Origin: an uncultured Saprospiraceae bacterium
GTDB lineage: Bacteria > Bacteroidota > Bacteroidia > Chitinophagales > Saprospiraceae
Assembly (NCBI GenBank): GCA_937980645.1
Contig: CALJPQ010000001.1
Span: 62,001-126,000, forward strand
Length of the DNA: 64,000 nt
Reading direction: 5' to 3'
The first letter of the stretch is position 1; every line of letters begins with the position of its first letter. The translations under genes and the position numbers were made by a program. Positions 54,989-64,000 of this stretch are shown in pieces. The notes beneath the pieces are model-generated. The model had not been told where the DNA came from, ran no database searches, and saw only the letters and a program-made list of their open reading frames with translations.

Positions 54989-55879
54989 TTATTGCTGCTG
55001 CTGTGCCAGTTCGCCCAGCAGTTGCTTGGCCTTCCGGTAGTACGGATGCGTGGCGTCTTTCACTATCTGTTGAAGGATGCGGCGGCTATCGTCTGCATTT
55101 GCGAGGTGGAGCAGCGCCAGTGCCCATTGCCATTCGGCTTCGCTTTTGCGCAAGTAGTCCGGCGTATTGGCCGCCGCCTGGAGGTATGGGATGGCTTTAG
55201 CGTATGCCTCGCTGGCAAAGAACGCCTCCCCGATGAGGTGTTGGGCTGAGATGTAGTGGTCGTCGCTTTCTGGAATGCGCCGGAGGCGTAGGATGGCCTT
55301 AGCGTATTGGCCTTTTTCTAGGGCTAAATAGGCCGAGTCCATGTAGGAAAGTGGCGCCTGTTCGTTTCGGACGACGATGCGCTGAAACCTTGGCCGCTCG
55401 GTGTATCGCGTGGCTAAGGCGATGTACCGTTGGTTGGAGCTTTCGGTGTTGGCCTCCTCTGCCGGCATTTCACTCATGGCTGCCTCATCTTCTGTGAGGG
55501 CTGGCGCTGTTAGTGGCTCGGTGAGTGGCACTGATTTTTCTGTCTCGACCAGGGCATTATTCGGCTTTTGGGTTGAGGGCCAGGCCAGGTAGAGGATACC
55601 TAACAGCAACAAGCTGGCCGCCGCCATCCAGACGGCTTGTTGACGGTACCAAGGGGTAGGTCTGCTCAATGGGTATTGTTCGGCCCAATATCTGAGTTGG
55701 GCTCGCAAGTGGTCTTCTACCAACACCTCTAAAGCCTGGTGCTCGCGTTGTTGAGTGGCCAGCTGATCGGCCAGCGCAGGATCGCGCGCTACCTCTGCCT
55801 CAAAGGCAGCGCGTTCCTCGGGCGACATCTGGCCCAGCAAGTACCGTTCGATGCGATTATAGGAAAGGGACTCGTTCAT
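54989..55879 (-). CDS. membrane anti-sigma factor-like protein with periplasmic TPR region
   Basis: A 296-residue protein. The cytosolic N-terminus (about 1-80; IERYLLGQMSPEERAAFEAEVARDPALADQLA) is the typical anti-sigma start seen in Bacteroidota, without zinc-binding HCC residues. One transmembrane helix (about 84-103) leads to an acidic, low-complexity linker (about 105-150) and TPR-like helices (about 175-296; YLALEKGQYAKAILRLRRI, AYAKAIPYLQAAANTPDY). The ATG follows the sigma gene's stop codon after 2 nt, so the pair is translationally coupled. A longer start (TTG, 55885) is less likely. The exposed linker and TPR part are where regulated proteolysis or partner binding could occur. Confidence 0.75.
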   Translation of the reverse strand: MNESLSYNRIERYLLGQMSPEERAAFEAEVARDPALADQLATQQREHQALEVLVEDHLRAQLRYWAEQYPLSRPTPWYRQQAVWMAAASLLLLGILYLAWPSTQKPNNALVETEKSVPLTEPLTAPALTEDEAAMSEMPAEEANTESSNQRYIALATRYTERPRFQRIVVRNEQAPLSYMDSAYLALEKGQYAKAILRLRRIPESDDHYISAQHLIGEAFFASEAYAKAIPYLQAAANTPDYLRKSEAEWQWALALLHLANADDSRRILQQIVKDATHPYYRKAKQLLGELAQQQQ

Positions 55880-55881
55880 TG

Positions 55882-56478
55882 TCAAAGCTCACGCTCGTTA
55901 AAGAATGGGTTATCTTGAATCAGTTTTGCCAATTTTTGCCGGCATTGGAAGACGCGCTGACGGGCGTTGTTTTCATTTCCCAATTTTAATGCCTGCGCGA
56001 TCTCTTCCATGGAGTAATTTAGCTTGTACAGGTGCAGTAATTCGCGGCAGCGTTCGTCCATCTGGTCTATTACCGCTCGCAAATGCTCTCTTTGCTCTTT
56101 TTCTATGGCCCATTTTTCGGGTTCGTCGTAGTCGGGGTGCTGCTTCGAGACGGGGTCGTCGCTGTAAACCAGGCGGCGGACGCTTCGACGGTTGGAGTAC
56201 CAGCGGCCCCGGCAGATGCCCAGGAAGTAGCTTTTAAGCCCGCCAATTTGTTGATAACGATCGGTGCGGATGTGGTTATCAAACACGATGAACGCTTCCT
56301 GTATAGCATCTTCGGCTTCATGTTGCGTGCCGCCCAGCGAACGAATGAGCCGAAGCGCAGCGGTACGCCACCCGGAGTCGGCAAAAAGGTAACGCAGGGT
56401 TTCTTCGCGCACCATGCCACCCGCCTTGATTTGCGCAACGATTTGTTCATCGCTGTAGGACCTTTTGAAAAACAGCAT
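55882..56478 (-). CDS. ECF-type RNA polymerase sigma factor
   Basis: A 198-residue sigma-70 family protein. Region 2 is visible (ALRLIRSLGGTQHEAEDAIQEAF, GLKSYFLGICRGRWYSNRR) and region 4 near the C-terminus (VIDQMDERCRELLHLYKLNYSMEEIAQAL). Regions 1.1 and 3 are absent, as in ECF factors. It is divergent from the TPR-CHAT gene with 131 bp between the starts, and upstream of its own anti-sigma gene. No clear TAnnTTTG element is seen on its side, so it may use its own promoter type. Confidence 0.88.
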   Translation of the reverse strand: MLFFKRSYSDEQIVAQIKAGGMVREETLRYLFADSGWRTAALRLIRSLGGTQHEAEDAIQEAFIVFDNHIRTDRYQQIGGLKSYFLGICRGRWYSNRRSVRRLVYSDDPVSKQHPDYDEPEKWAIEKEQREHLRAVIDQMDERCRELLHLYKLNYSMEEIAQALKLGNENNARQRVFQCRQKLAKLIQDNPFFNEREL

Positions 56479-56538
56479 ACAAGTACAGGGATTCAGGTTA
56501 ACGTTACGAGGAAAATGGTCGTCAGGTAAAAAAAACTT

Positions 56539-56546
56539 TATGTTTG
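56539..56546 (+). promoter_or_regulatory. possible -7 element of the TPR-CHAT gene
   Basis: TATGTTTG lies 63 nt before the ATG at 56610, inside the 131-bp divergent region shared with the sigma gene. Confidence 0.45.
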
Positions 56547-56609
56547 GGTGTGAAAAGCACTACGTAGATATCCGCTAAGCACAGAATTTACGCCTAAACT
56601 GATGCAAAA

Positions 56610-59600
56610 ATGCGAAAGCAATTCTTACCCATTTGGCTAATAATGTCTTTTTGCGCTTTTAGTAGTAGCGTAATGGGGCAGCCGATGGTTCTCAGTTTTG
56701 CTCCTATTCAGGCGGATACTTCCATTCATAATGCGAAGAGGATGGCTGCTCAGGAGCCACAAGTTTGTGCAGAAATGCCCTGGCCTGCCACCTCAGGCGA
56801 TGTGGTGCAATGGCTTATGGGGCCGATGCCGTGCGAGGAAGCGCTCGAGACGGTAGAGGCCTGTGTGCAGCAAAGGCTTCAAGAAAGCCGGGAAGCGGGT
56901 TTAGGGCATGGCTGGCGAAGGGCGCTGGCATATGGAATGATGGGGGTGCTGGCGTTTCGCCAAAAACATTTTGCCGAGGCGTCAGAGTATTTCGATGTTT
57001 TCCGGCGGTTGGCAGCCGAGCAGTTTGGCCCAGCGTCGCAAGCTGTTACTAATGCCGAGATATGTCTGGGCAGGGTTGGTTTTATTCAAGGGAATGATGC
57101 TCAGGCCATATTTTATTATAGGTCAGCTCTGGCGAATGTCTCTGTGCTAACCTTACAGAGTCATCCGTATTTAGTTCAGGCGTTCACGGACCTGTTAGCC
57201 TCCTATGAACGGCAGGCCCATTGGATGGGCGTAAGCCTGTATGCTGGAATGCTCGCGCAGTATGAGCAACACCGCGCTGAAGCGGACACGTTGCGATGGG
57301 TGCAAATGTTGATACGTGCCAGCGCGGCCCATGTTCAGCTGGCCAGTGAGCAAGACGCGCATGCACTGCTTCAGCACGCCCAGGCTTTAATGCACGCCCA
57401 TGGAGAGGCGCTGGCATCTTATCAGGCGGATGCTCTGCTTATCCAGGCGCGCCTCAAGGCAGCTGAGGGGAGGTATAGCGAAGCCATGCACGACGTTCTG
57501 AAAGCACAAAAATGGCATGCTGAAAACCCGGAGATATCCTTGGCATCCGTAGCCGAAGCCTGCTTAGTGGCAGCGGAAATAGCCCTCTGGCAGCAGATGT
57601 TGGACCTGGCCGAGCGCTGCCTCGACCAATATGAACAAATGCAGAAACGGCATGTTGGTGAGGACTTGCACCTCCTGGCGAAAGCCACTCGGATAAAAGG
57701 ACAGGTTTGGCGTGGAAAAGGGCGCCACTATGAGGCTATTAAACTCGTAGAAGAGCATCTGGCGATTTTGCAGCGCGCTGACTTTTTGGTGCCGGAGGAA
57801 GCCAGCCTTCGCGAACTACTGGCTCAACTTTATGCAGATGAGAATCGCCTGAATGAGGCGGAAAGCCACATCCAGGAAGCCATACGCTGTTATCGAAGGG
57901 TCTTTTCAGAGACCCACCCCAGCACACTCAAAGCCTACTTGGTCTTGAGCGAGATATATGCCCGGAAGGGCATTCTGCCCAAAGCAGTCCAATACGCTGA
58001 CCTGACAATCGCAATCCTTCAAGGGCCTGCCTGTCAGACGTATAACGCACGTGTACTATTGTTGGAGGCGCTACAAAGACGCTCTAAGTATCTATTCCTT
58101 CTGTATCAATCCTCTGAAGCAGAGGAATATCTGGCCAAAGCCCACAACACCGTTAAAGAGGGCTATCAGTTAGTTTATCAGCTGCGTCAGTCCGCGCGCA
58201 CCGTGGAGCAGGTGCTAGCCCTGTCTTCACGCTTAGAGCATTTGACAGAAACGGGCATTGCCATTGCCTATCGGCAGTATGCCTGCAACAACGACAGCCG
58301 ACACTTGGATGAGGCCTTCGAGGCAGCGCAGCGAAGCCAGGATTTTGTTTGGGGGCCTGCCCAGATTAAGGTTGTCAAGGAGGCAACGGACCCTGTAATA
58401 CTCAAGAGCAAGCGTCTGTACGCCGCTTGTTTAGAGCAGACCGTCCGATACCAGCGCATGTTGGGCGAAGCAACGCCAGACCATTCGGAAACTCTCCTTC
58501 ATCAAATGGAAGCCTTGATGAGTACGAATAAGGCCTACTACGGTTTTTTAGATAGTTTGAATTGGAAATATCGGTCGCTTCTCGTCGCCCACAGGCCGGT
58601 TGACGCCAACCAGATTGCCGCCAAACTCCGAAAGAAAGAGGCTCTTTTATGCTATTTTGTTGGTCAGGAGGCTATTTATGTTTTCGCACTTACACGCAAG
58701 GCGCCGCTCGACGTGATAGAGATACCGCTGGATTTTCCGCTATCGGAGTGGGCAGATGCCATGCGTTCCGCTATCGTCTCCCGCACTGAGCGGATGCAAA
58801 GGTTCTACGAGCCGGCCTATGATCTTTATCGCCGCGTGTTCAAGCCCGTGGAACAACGCCTGTCGGGGCGTGTAGAAAGCATAGCCATCGTACCGCATGG
58901 AGCGCTTTCCAATGTGCCTTTCGGAGCGCTGTTGGTAACCCCACCCAAGTCCAAGAAAGCACATCAGCCTTGCGATTACAATTATTTGATGAGGCGCTAC
59001 GCCATTTATTACGCCTATTCGGCAAATCACTGGCTTTCCAGCCGACGGTCTGAGGTGCCATGGCCGGAGCGTTGCGCTTACGTAGTGGCACCGAAGGATG
59101 AGCATCTGAAGAAGGGTATGGAAGAGGCTCGAAACGTCGGACGCCTTGTAGGGTGTACGCCGCTGAACGACATACCCAGCAAGGCGCAATTGCTCGACAC
59201 CTTGCGTAAGGCTCTGCTAATTCATATCGTCGGACACAGTCAGGCCGCCAACGATGCGGTGATTTATTGGAAAGGTGCCCTACAGAACCGCTCAGAGCAG
59301 TTGTACGCCTCCGACGTGTTGGCCCTTTCGTTGAGAGCGCGGCTGGTAGGTCTCTCGGCTTGCGAAACCGCTTTACCTGCTTACTATCATCCGTACGGTC
59401 TGAGTATGGCAAGGGCCTTTGCTTATGCAGGCGCGGCCTGTGTAACGGGCGCCGATTGGGCCATCGAGGACAACGCCTCCCAAAAAATTATGGAGGACTT
59501 TTACGGCCTTCTGCGCAAACGGCGCACGGACAGCAAGGCGCATGCCCTGCAAGAGGCCCAAAGAGATTTTTTAGAGCAGTGTAACAGTCGTACGAGTCAT

Positions 59601-59723
59601 CCTTACTACTGGGCAGGCTTTCGGCTATATGGCGACGCTCGGCCCTTTGAACGGCCGGAGCGGCGCGCTATTCGCCAGATGGCGCGAGCAGTGCGCAAAG
59701 GACTTAAGCATATATCTCCTTGA
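56610..59723 (+). CDS. secreted TPR-CHAT caspase-like protease
   Basis: A 1037-residue protein with a signal peptide (about 1-25; FCAFSSSVMGQ), a long stretch of TPR-type helical repeats (about 80-560), a linker, and a C-terminal CHAT domain (about 690-1020). The caspase-type dyad is present: His876 in IHIVGHSQ and Cys918 in GLSACETALP. The CHAT core also shows IAIVPHGALSNVPFGALL, AFAYAGAACVTGADWAI and HPYYWAGFRLYGD. CHAT proteins are cysteine proteases or scaffolds, and TPR-CHAT fusions usually act on one partner. Export sets this one apart from cytosolic relatives. It is transcribed away from the ECF sigma/anti-sigma pair, which suggests a functional link. Confidence 0.88.
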   Translation: MRKQFLPIWLIMSFCAFSSSVMGQPMVLSFAPIQADTSIHNAKRMAAQEPQVCAEMPWPATSGDVVQWLMGPMPCEEALETVEACVQQRLQESREAGLGHGWRRALAYGMMGVLAFRQKHFAEASEYFDVFRRLAAEQFGPASQAVTNAEICLGRVGFIQGNDAQAIFYYRSALANVSVLTLQSHPYLVQAFTDLLASYERQAHWMGVSLYAGMLAQYEQHRAEADTLRWVQMLIRASAAHVQLASEQDAHALLQHAQALMHAHGEALASYQADALLIQARLKAAEGRYSEAMHDVLKAQKWHAENPEISLASVAEACLVAAEIALWQQMLDLAERCLDQYEQMQKRHVGEDLHLLAKATRIKGQVWRGKGRHYEAIKLVEEHLAILQRADFLVPEEASLRELLAQLYADENRLNEAESHIQEAIRCYRRVFSETHPSTLKAYLVLSEIYARKGILPKAVQYADLTIAILQGPACQTYNARVLLLEALQRRSKYLFLLYQSSEAEEYLAKAHNTVKEGYQLVYQLRQSARTVEQVLALSSRLEHLTETGIAIAYRQYACNNDSRHLDEAFEAAQRSQDFVWGPAQIKVVKEATDPVILKSKRLYAACLEQTVRYQRMLGEATPDHSETLLHQMEALMSTNKAYYGFLDSLNWKYRSLLVAHRPVDANQIAAKLRKKEALLCYFVGQEAIYVFALTRKAPLDVIEIPLDFPLSEWADAMRSAIVSRTERMQRFYEPAYDLYRRVFKPVEQRLSGRVESIAIVPHGALSNVPFGALLVTPPKSKKAHQPCDYNYLMRRYAIYYAYSANHWLSSRRSEVPWPERCAYVVAPKDEHLKKGMEEARNVGRLVGCTPLNDIPSKAQLLDTLRKALLIHIVGHSQAANDAVIYWKGALQNRSEQLYASDVLALSLRARLVGLSACETALPAYYHPYGLSMARAFAYAGAACVTGADWAIEDNASQKIMEDFYGLLRKRRTDSKAHALQEAQRDFLEQCNSRTSHPYYWAGFRLYGDARPFERPERRAIRQMARAVRKGLKHISP

Positions 59724-59770
59724 CGGCCCCAGACTTTCGCCCGCTGGCAAAGTGAATTTTTTCTTTGCCC

Positions 59771-59778
59771 TACCTTTG
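59771..59778 (+). promoter_or_regulatory. -7 element of mtgA
   Basis: TACCTTTG followed by CCC, 48 nt before the GTG at 59827. Confidence 0.6.
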
Positions 59779-59826
59779 CCCAAAGAAAACAGAGGCACAG
59801 GCACCGGATAATGAGGGCTCTGTGCC

Positions 59827-60654
59827 GTGCCGCTCACCTTTCTCTCGACCTCCACAAGCAGAAAAGCCTTGCGTGCCATCAAAAACGCTCTGAGACGCTG
59901 GTACCAGCGTCTGCCCCGCAACGAATCGGGCGATGTCCGCTGGGGGGCTTACGTCCGTCGGTGGTTTGTACGCCTGATGCTCTGGTTTTTGGGCATTACG
60001 GTAGGCCTGGTGGTGTTATATCGCTTTGTGCCGGTATTGGTAACACCCCTTATGGTCATTCGCACCATAGAACAGGCTACCGACAGCCAGCGCTTGGTGC
60101 GCTGGAAGCACGATTGGGTGTCGTTCGGGGCGCTTTCGCCCAAGTTGCAGTTGGCCGTCGTATGCGCCGAAGACCAGGCCTTCCTGGAACATTGGGGCTT
60201 CGACTTTCAGGCTATCGAGAAAGCCATTGAGCACAACCGCAAGAGCCGACGCCTTCGGGGAGCCAGCACCATTAGCCAGCAAACGGCCAAGAATGTTTTC
60301 CTGTGGCCGGGCCGCTCCTGGCTGCGCAAGGGCCTGGAGGTGTATTTCACCTTCCTGATAGAAACCCTCTGGAGCAAAGAGCGCATCATGACCGTTTACC
60401 TCAACGTCATCGAATTTGGCGACGGCATCTACGGAGCTGAAGCAGCTGCCCGGCATTTCTTCAACAAAAGTGCTGCCCGGCTCACACGTGAAGAAGCCGC
60501 ACTGCTGGCCGCCGTGTTGCCCAACCCGCTCAAGCGCAACCCGGCGCGGCCCTCTTCACTGGTGCGCAACCGACAGCAGTGGATACTGAGCCAAATGCGG
60601 ATGTGGGGCGGACGCATTGACTACGATGAACCTAACACCCCGCGCCCCCGATAG
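59827..60654 (+). CDS. mtgA: monofunctional peptidoglycan glycosyltransferase
   Basis: A GT51 enzyme that polymerises lipid II into glycan strands. The 275-residue protein has one membrane anchor (about 48-70), the catalytic Glu115 in CAEDQAFLEHWGFD, GASTISQQTAKNVFLW, and the second motif ERIMTVYLNVIEFGDGIYGAEAAA. There is no transpeptidase domain, so it is the monofunctional type. The start is GTG and slightly uncertain; the N-terminal 30 residues are basic. Confidence 0.93.
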   Translation: MPLTFLSTSTSRKALRAIKNALRRWYQRLPRNESGDVRWGAYVRRWFVRLMLWFLGITVGLVVLYRFVPVLVTPLMVIRTIEQATDSQRLVRWKHDWVSFGALSPKLQLAVVCAEDQAFLEHWGFDFQAIEKAIEHNRKSRRLRGASTISQQTAKNVFLWPGRSWLRKGLEVYFTFLIETLWSKERIMTVYLNVIEFGDGIYGAEAAARHFFNKSAARLTREEAALLAAVLPNPLKRNPARPSSLVRNRQQWILSQMRMWGGRIDYDEPNTPRPR

Positions 60655-60678
60655 TAGCGGCGCTTAGCCCAGACCGGT

Positions 60679-63000
60679 ATGCGACTTTTTTCAACCTTGC
60701 TACTCGGCGCTTTACTCCTGATGTTGCCCGCCCATCGGCGCGAAAGTCCGTTGCCGCCCAAGGGCGACTGCGACCCAATGGCCCGGCCCTTCCATGGGTA
60801 TTCTTTCCTGTTGCCCGAAATCATCAATAAAAACGCTGCCTACGCACCCTTTTTCACCCGCTGGGACGACTACTACGACCGCTACTACTTCCAGCAAGAC
60901 CACCAGCGCGAGGAAAATATCGCCGAATGGCGCGAGCGTTTCTGCAACATCGCCAAGCTTGAAGACGTGGAAATGGTCGTTTATCAGGCCAACACAAACG
61001 ACCTGCTAATGCTGCGCGACCTGGCCTTCGCGCGCGCCGAGCCAGAGCAGATACCGTACCCGTTCATCGGCAACACCTTCGCCGAAGTATTGGCCTACAA
61101 CGGCTGCATCGAGGCCATAGATTACTTGGTCTTTGCCCGCCAGTGCGAACCCTATGTTACCCAGCCCAACGACGGCTGGACGCGCCCGGAACGCAACGTC
61201 GAGCTCATGCAGCAACTCATCGAAGAGGGTAAAGAGCGCCTGATGCGCACCTCTTCGCATTTCCTGCGCATGCGCTATGCCTATCAGGTGGTGCGCTTAG
61301 CCCACTATGCCGGCCTGTGGCAACAGACGGTGGACCTGTACAACTATCTGCTGCCCAAAATTGACCGCCGGCGCCCCAGCGTGGCCTACTACTGGACGCT
61401 GGGCCACCTGGCCGGCGCCCTCCAGCGGCTGGGTAAAACGGCCGAGGCGGCCTATCGTTACTCCATTATCTTTCGTCATTGCCCGTCCAAGCGCATCCAG
61501 GCCTTCCGAAGTTTCTATTTGAAAGATGAAAACGATTGGAAAGCCGCCCTACGCCTTTGCCGCAACGACACCGAACGCGCAACGCTGCGCCTGCTTAAGG
61601 CCGCCAAAAACCGGCCCTTTGCCGTGGCAGACCTGGAAGCCATCTATCGCCTCGAACCGCAAAGCCCACACTTAGAGCTCATGCTCGTAGGCATGACACA
61701 GGAACTGGAGCGCATCTTCCTCTACACAGCCACAACACGCAAGAGAAGAGGTGGTCCTGTTCTGCGCGAGCCATATGACAATGCTGCCCGGCGTCTGATT
61801 GATTTGCAACGAGCCACCCGCCGCATCGCCCGCGAGGGTAAGACGCCTAAACCCCAACTGTGGCAGGCCATGACCGGCTATCTGGAACTCTTGGCCAACG
61901 ACCCCGTGGCCGCCGATACCACCTTCAAGCGCACGCTAGAACGCCTGACCCGCGACAAATACGACCAGACCTTGAAGCGCCAGATAGAAGTATGGCAACT
62001 GCTGAGCCAGCTGCTAAAACTCGACGGCAAAACGGAAGCAACAGATAAAGTGTACTTCGACCTGCGTAATGAGAAACTCTTCCGCGAGATACCGGCTTTC
62101 GACCCTTTCGCACGCGACCTGCTGGGCGATCGCTACGCCGCCCAACGGCATCTGGGCAAAGCCGTCGTCGTTGCTTATGGCCCCAACGCCATTCTGTACA
62201 ACCCTAAATTGGACGAACTCGACGACCTCATCCGACTGGCGCGCAGCGACACCAGCGTCTTTCTGTTCAAACTCATGCCTGGCGACACCAGTATGGAACA
62301 AATGCTATCCCGATTGCTCGAAATCAAGGGCGCCTACCTGCTCGGACAGGGACAGCCCGAAGCCGCCCTTGCCGTATTGCAGCAAATACCCCCTACCCAA
62401 CGGCTTTATATGGAGCAGTTCAGCCCATTCAAAGAATTTTTTGATGAAAAAATCCACCGCCCCGTAACCGACACCCTACTTTTAAACCGCATCGAAATTG
62501 CTGAAAAAATTATTGAGTACGAACAACGCGCCAAAGCAGCCTTAGCCATGAACGAACCGGTGGCAGCCTGGTACTTTTATTTAGTCGGACTGGCCTACTA
62601 CAACATGTCCTACTTCGGTCATGCCTGGGCGGTTACGGATTTCTACCGCAGTGGCTACAACTGGAACCGACTGGCGCAAGGGCCGGTCTTTCCGTTGCGC
62701 GGCAGCCCCAGCGGCAATCGGGAAAATACCGACGTGAGCCTGGCACTCTACTACTTCGAGCGGGCGTTGGCCGAAGCGCGCAATCCCGAGTTGGCTGCCC
62801 GTGCTGCCTTTATGGCCGCCCGCTGCCAGCAAAAACAGTGGTTCGCCCACCCCGATTGCCGCTACCGACCCGGCAGCAGAATGGTGCCCCAGCTGCCAGA
62901 GGCGTACAGCGGTTATTACAAACGCCTGAAGCGCTACGAAAAGACGGCCTCGTACCAGAGGATCGTCGAAGAATGCCGCTGGCTGCCCTATTACCAGTGA
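60679..63000 (+). CDS. secreted helical-repeat (TPR-like) protein, unknown function
   Basis: A 773-residue protein with a short signal peptide (about 1-20) and largely helical sequence. TPR-like pieces appear at about 225-285 ([32 protein letters not shown]) and again near 420-580 ([29 protein letters not shown]). The N-terminal [20 protein letters not shown] and the C-terminal [15 protein letters not shown] with an [13 protein letters not shown] end look family-specific, and I recall similar long hypothetical proteins in Bacteroidota, but no function is known to me. It follows mtgA by 24 nt, so the two may act together in the envelope. Confidence 0.7.
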   Translation: MRLFSTLLLGALLLMLPAHRRESPLPPKGDCDPMARPFHGYSFLLPEIINKNAAYAPFFTRWDDYYDRYYFQQDHQREENIAEWRERFCNIAKLEDVEMVVYQANTNDLLMLRDLAFARAEPEQIPYPFIGNTFAEVLAYNGCIEAIDYLVFARQCEPYVTQPNDGWTRPERNVELMQQLIEEGKERLMRTSSHFLRMRYAYQVVRLAHYAGLWQQTVDLYNYLLPKIDRRRPSVAYYWTLGHLAGALQRLGKTAEAAYRYSIIFRHCPSKRIQAFRSFYLKDENDWKAALRLCRNDTERATLRLLKAAKNRPFAVADLEAIYRLEPQSPHLELMLVGMTQELERIFLYTATTRKRRGGPVLREPYDNAARRLIDLQRATRRIAREGKTPKPQLWQAMTGYLELLANDPVAADTTFKRTLERLTRDKYDQTLKRQIEVWQLLSQLLKLDGKTEATDKVYFDLRNEKLFREIPAFDPFARDLLGDRYAAQRHLGKAVVVAYGPNAILYNPKLDELDDLIRLARSDTSVFLFKLMPGDTSMEQMLSRLLEIKGAYLLGQGQPEAALAVLQQIPPTQRLYMEQFSPFKEFFDEKIHRPVTDTLLLNRIEIAEKIIEYEQRAKAALAMNEPVAAWYFYLVGLAYYNMSYFGHAWAVTDFYRSGYNWNRLAQGPVFPLRGSPSGNRENTDVSLALYYFERALAEARNPELAARAAFMAARCQQKQWFAHPDCRYRPGSRMVPQLPEAYSGYYKRLKRYEKTASYQRIVEECRWLPYYQ

Positions 63001-63083
63001 GCGTTTGTCGGCTTTGCGTCGGAAAAATCCTTTTAACGCCAGCATTGTTCCGAGCAGGCTCCCTTTTTGCAGGGGCGAATGCC

Positions 63084-63091
63084 TACCTTTG
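63084..63091 (+). promoter_or_regulatory. -7 element of metK
   Basis: TACCTTTG followed by CGCG, 67 nt before the ATG at 63159, with TTTTTG 14 nt upstream as a candidate -33 box. Confidence 0.65.
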
Positions 63092-63107
63092 CGCGGTTTT
63101 AAAAAAA

Positions 63108-63130
63108 GCAGCGTCTGCTGCCCGTTTTTT
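63108..63130 (+). promoter_or_regulatory. small hairpin plus T tract in the metK leader
   Basis: GCAGC and GCTGC (5 bp, 4-nt loop) are followed by CCG and six T residues, inside the metK 5' leader and before its ATG. The form is that of a weak intrinsic terminator, so attenuation is possible. I see no matching riboswitch aptamer. Confidence 0.35.
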
Positions 63131-63158
63131 CATTAAAAACAACAACTATCCTATCTTC

Positions 63159-64000
63159 ATGCCTTACTTATTCACCTCCGAGTCGGTGTCGGAAGGACAC
63201 CCCGATAAAATTGCCGACCAGATCAGCGACGCCATACTGGATGAGTTTTTGCGCCTCGACCCAGACTCCAAAGTGGCCTGTGAAACGCTGGTAACCACGG
63301 GGTTAGTCGTCGTGGCCGGCGAGGTGCGTTCACGTGCTTATGTGGACGTACAGGAAGTGGCACGCCGTACCATTCAGCGCATTGGCTACACGCGCGCTGA
63401 GTACCAGTTTGAAGCTCAGAGTTGCGGCATCATCAGCGCTCTTCATGAACAAAGCCCCGATATTGCTCAGGGCGTGGACGTCGGCCGCAGCGAAGAGGAG
63501 CAGGGTGCCGGCGACCAGGGCATGATGTTCGGATATGCTACCAACGAAACCGATAATTACATGCCGCTGGCACTGGAACTGTCGCACCAGCTGCTGCTCA
63601 ACCTCTCCGAAATACGCCACGAAGGCAAGCAGATGAAGTACCTGCGCCCCGACGCCAAAAGCCAGGTAACGGTGGAATACAGCGACCGCCACACACCGCG
63701 CCGCATTGACACCATCGTGCTCAGCACCCAGCACGACGATAACGTCAGCCAGGAGCGCATCGCGCGCGACATCCAGCGTATCCTCATCCCGCGAGTCAAG
63801 AAGCGCCTGCCCGCACGTCTGCAGCGGCTCTTCACCAAAGACATTCGTTACTTCATTAACCCAACGGGCAAATTCGTCATCGGCGGTCCGCACGGCGACA
63901 CGGGCCTGACGGGCCGCAAAATCATTGTGGACACTTACGGCGGCAAAGGCGCGCACGGCGGCGGCGCCTTCAGCGGCAAAGACCCCTCCAAGGTGGACCG
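63159..64000 (+). CDS. metK: S-adenosylmethionine synthetase (3' partial)
   Basis: MetK makes SAM from methionine and ATP. The visible 280 residues include [19 protein letters not shown] at the N-terminus, [45 protein letters not shown] and [15 protein letters not shown], all classic MetK blocks. The reading frame is open at the right edge; the last third or so lies outside. Confidence 0.97.
   Translation, partial: MPYLFTSESVSEGHPDKIADQISDAILDEFLRLDPDSKVACETLVTTGLVVVAGEVRSRAYVDVQEVARRTIQRIGYTRAEYQFEAQSCGIISALHEQSPDIAQGVDVGRSEEEQGAGDQGMMFGYATNETDNYMPLALELSHQLLLNLSEIRHEGKQMKYLRPDAKSQVTVEYSDRHTPRRIDTIVLSTQHDDNVSQERIARDIQRILIPRVKKRLPARLQRLFTKDIRYFINPTGKFVIGGPHGDTGLTGRKIIVDTYGGKGAHGGGAFSGKDPSKVD

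Overview
The window looks like chromosomal DNA of a Bacteroidota member, probably near Saprospiria or Chitinophagia (the class is inferred). The evidence is type IX secretion (T9SS) sorting tails and gliding-type (CHU_C) C-terminal domains on giant surface proteins, OmpA proteins with thrombospondin type 3 repeats, an S46 dipeptidyl-peptidase, a TonB-dependent receptor, and Bacteroidota-type TAnnTTTG promoter -7 elements in front of many genes. Base composition is moderately GC-rich. I saw no rRNA, tRNA, CRISPR array or intact insertion sequence. The first gene is cut by the left edge and metK by the right edge.

Layout. 1-5.0 kb: 3' part of a giant repeat protein ending in a strong terminator. 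5.1-9.7 kb: miaB, a sigma-54 activator, a secreted thioredoxin-like protein and a small membrane protein. 9.9-13.1 kb: two OmpA/TSP3 paralogs around a small cytosolic protein. 13.2-16.8 kb: ffh, deoxynucleoside kinase and acyl-CoA carboxylase beta subunit in a row. 16.8-19.3 kb: a TonB-dependent receptor behind a TPP riboswitch, so probably a thiamin transporter. 19.4-22.6 kb: DPP11-type peptidase and a secreted propeller-like protein. 22.7-25.1 kb: three-gene sugar-nucleotide cluster, followed by a cloverleaf-like intergenic structure. 25.3-30.2 kb: a divergent haloperoxidase-like protein, then a minus-strand run plsC, cystathionine beta-synthase, purN, ubiA-type prenyltransferase. 30.4-35.4 kb: 5'-nucleotidase lipoprotein, a single-chain MmeI-type restriction-modification enzyme, and a decayed nuclease/ATPase tail. 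35.4-41.5 kb: a 2036-residue adhesin with about 18 Ig-like repeats. 41.7-45.8 kb: fmt, aldose epimerase, hemW, leucine-rich repeat protein. 45.9-50.4 kb: a composite PhoX-like T9SS cargo. 50.6-55 kb: mscL, rmuC, a SPOR-like membrane protein, lpxD. 55-59.7 kb: an anti-sigma/ECF-sigma pair divergent from a secreted TPR-CHAT protease. 59.8-64 kb: mtgA, a secreted repeat-helical protein, metK.

The most interesting unit is the ECF sigma, membrane anti-sigma with a TPR tail, and exported TPR-CHAT protease (54.99-59.72 kb). It has the parts for a proteolysis-controlled sigma switch at the cell envelope, and resembles in logic the Csx29/Csx30/sigma arrangement of type III-E CRISPR systems but without CRISPR. 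Other points of note are the riboswitch-controlled receptor, the haloperoxidase-like protein that has lost its motif residues, the MmeI-type enzyme next to a decayed neighbour, and the cloverleaf element at 25.2 kb.
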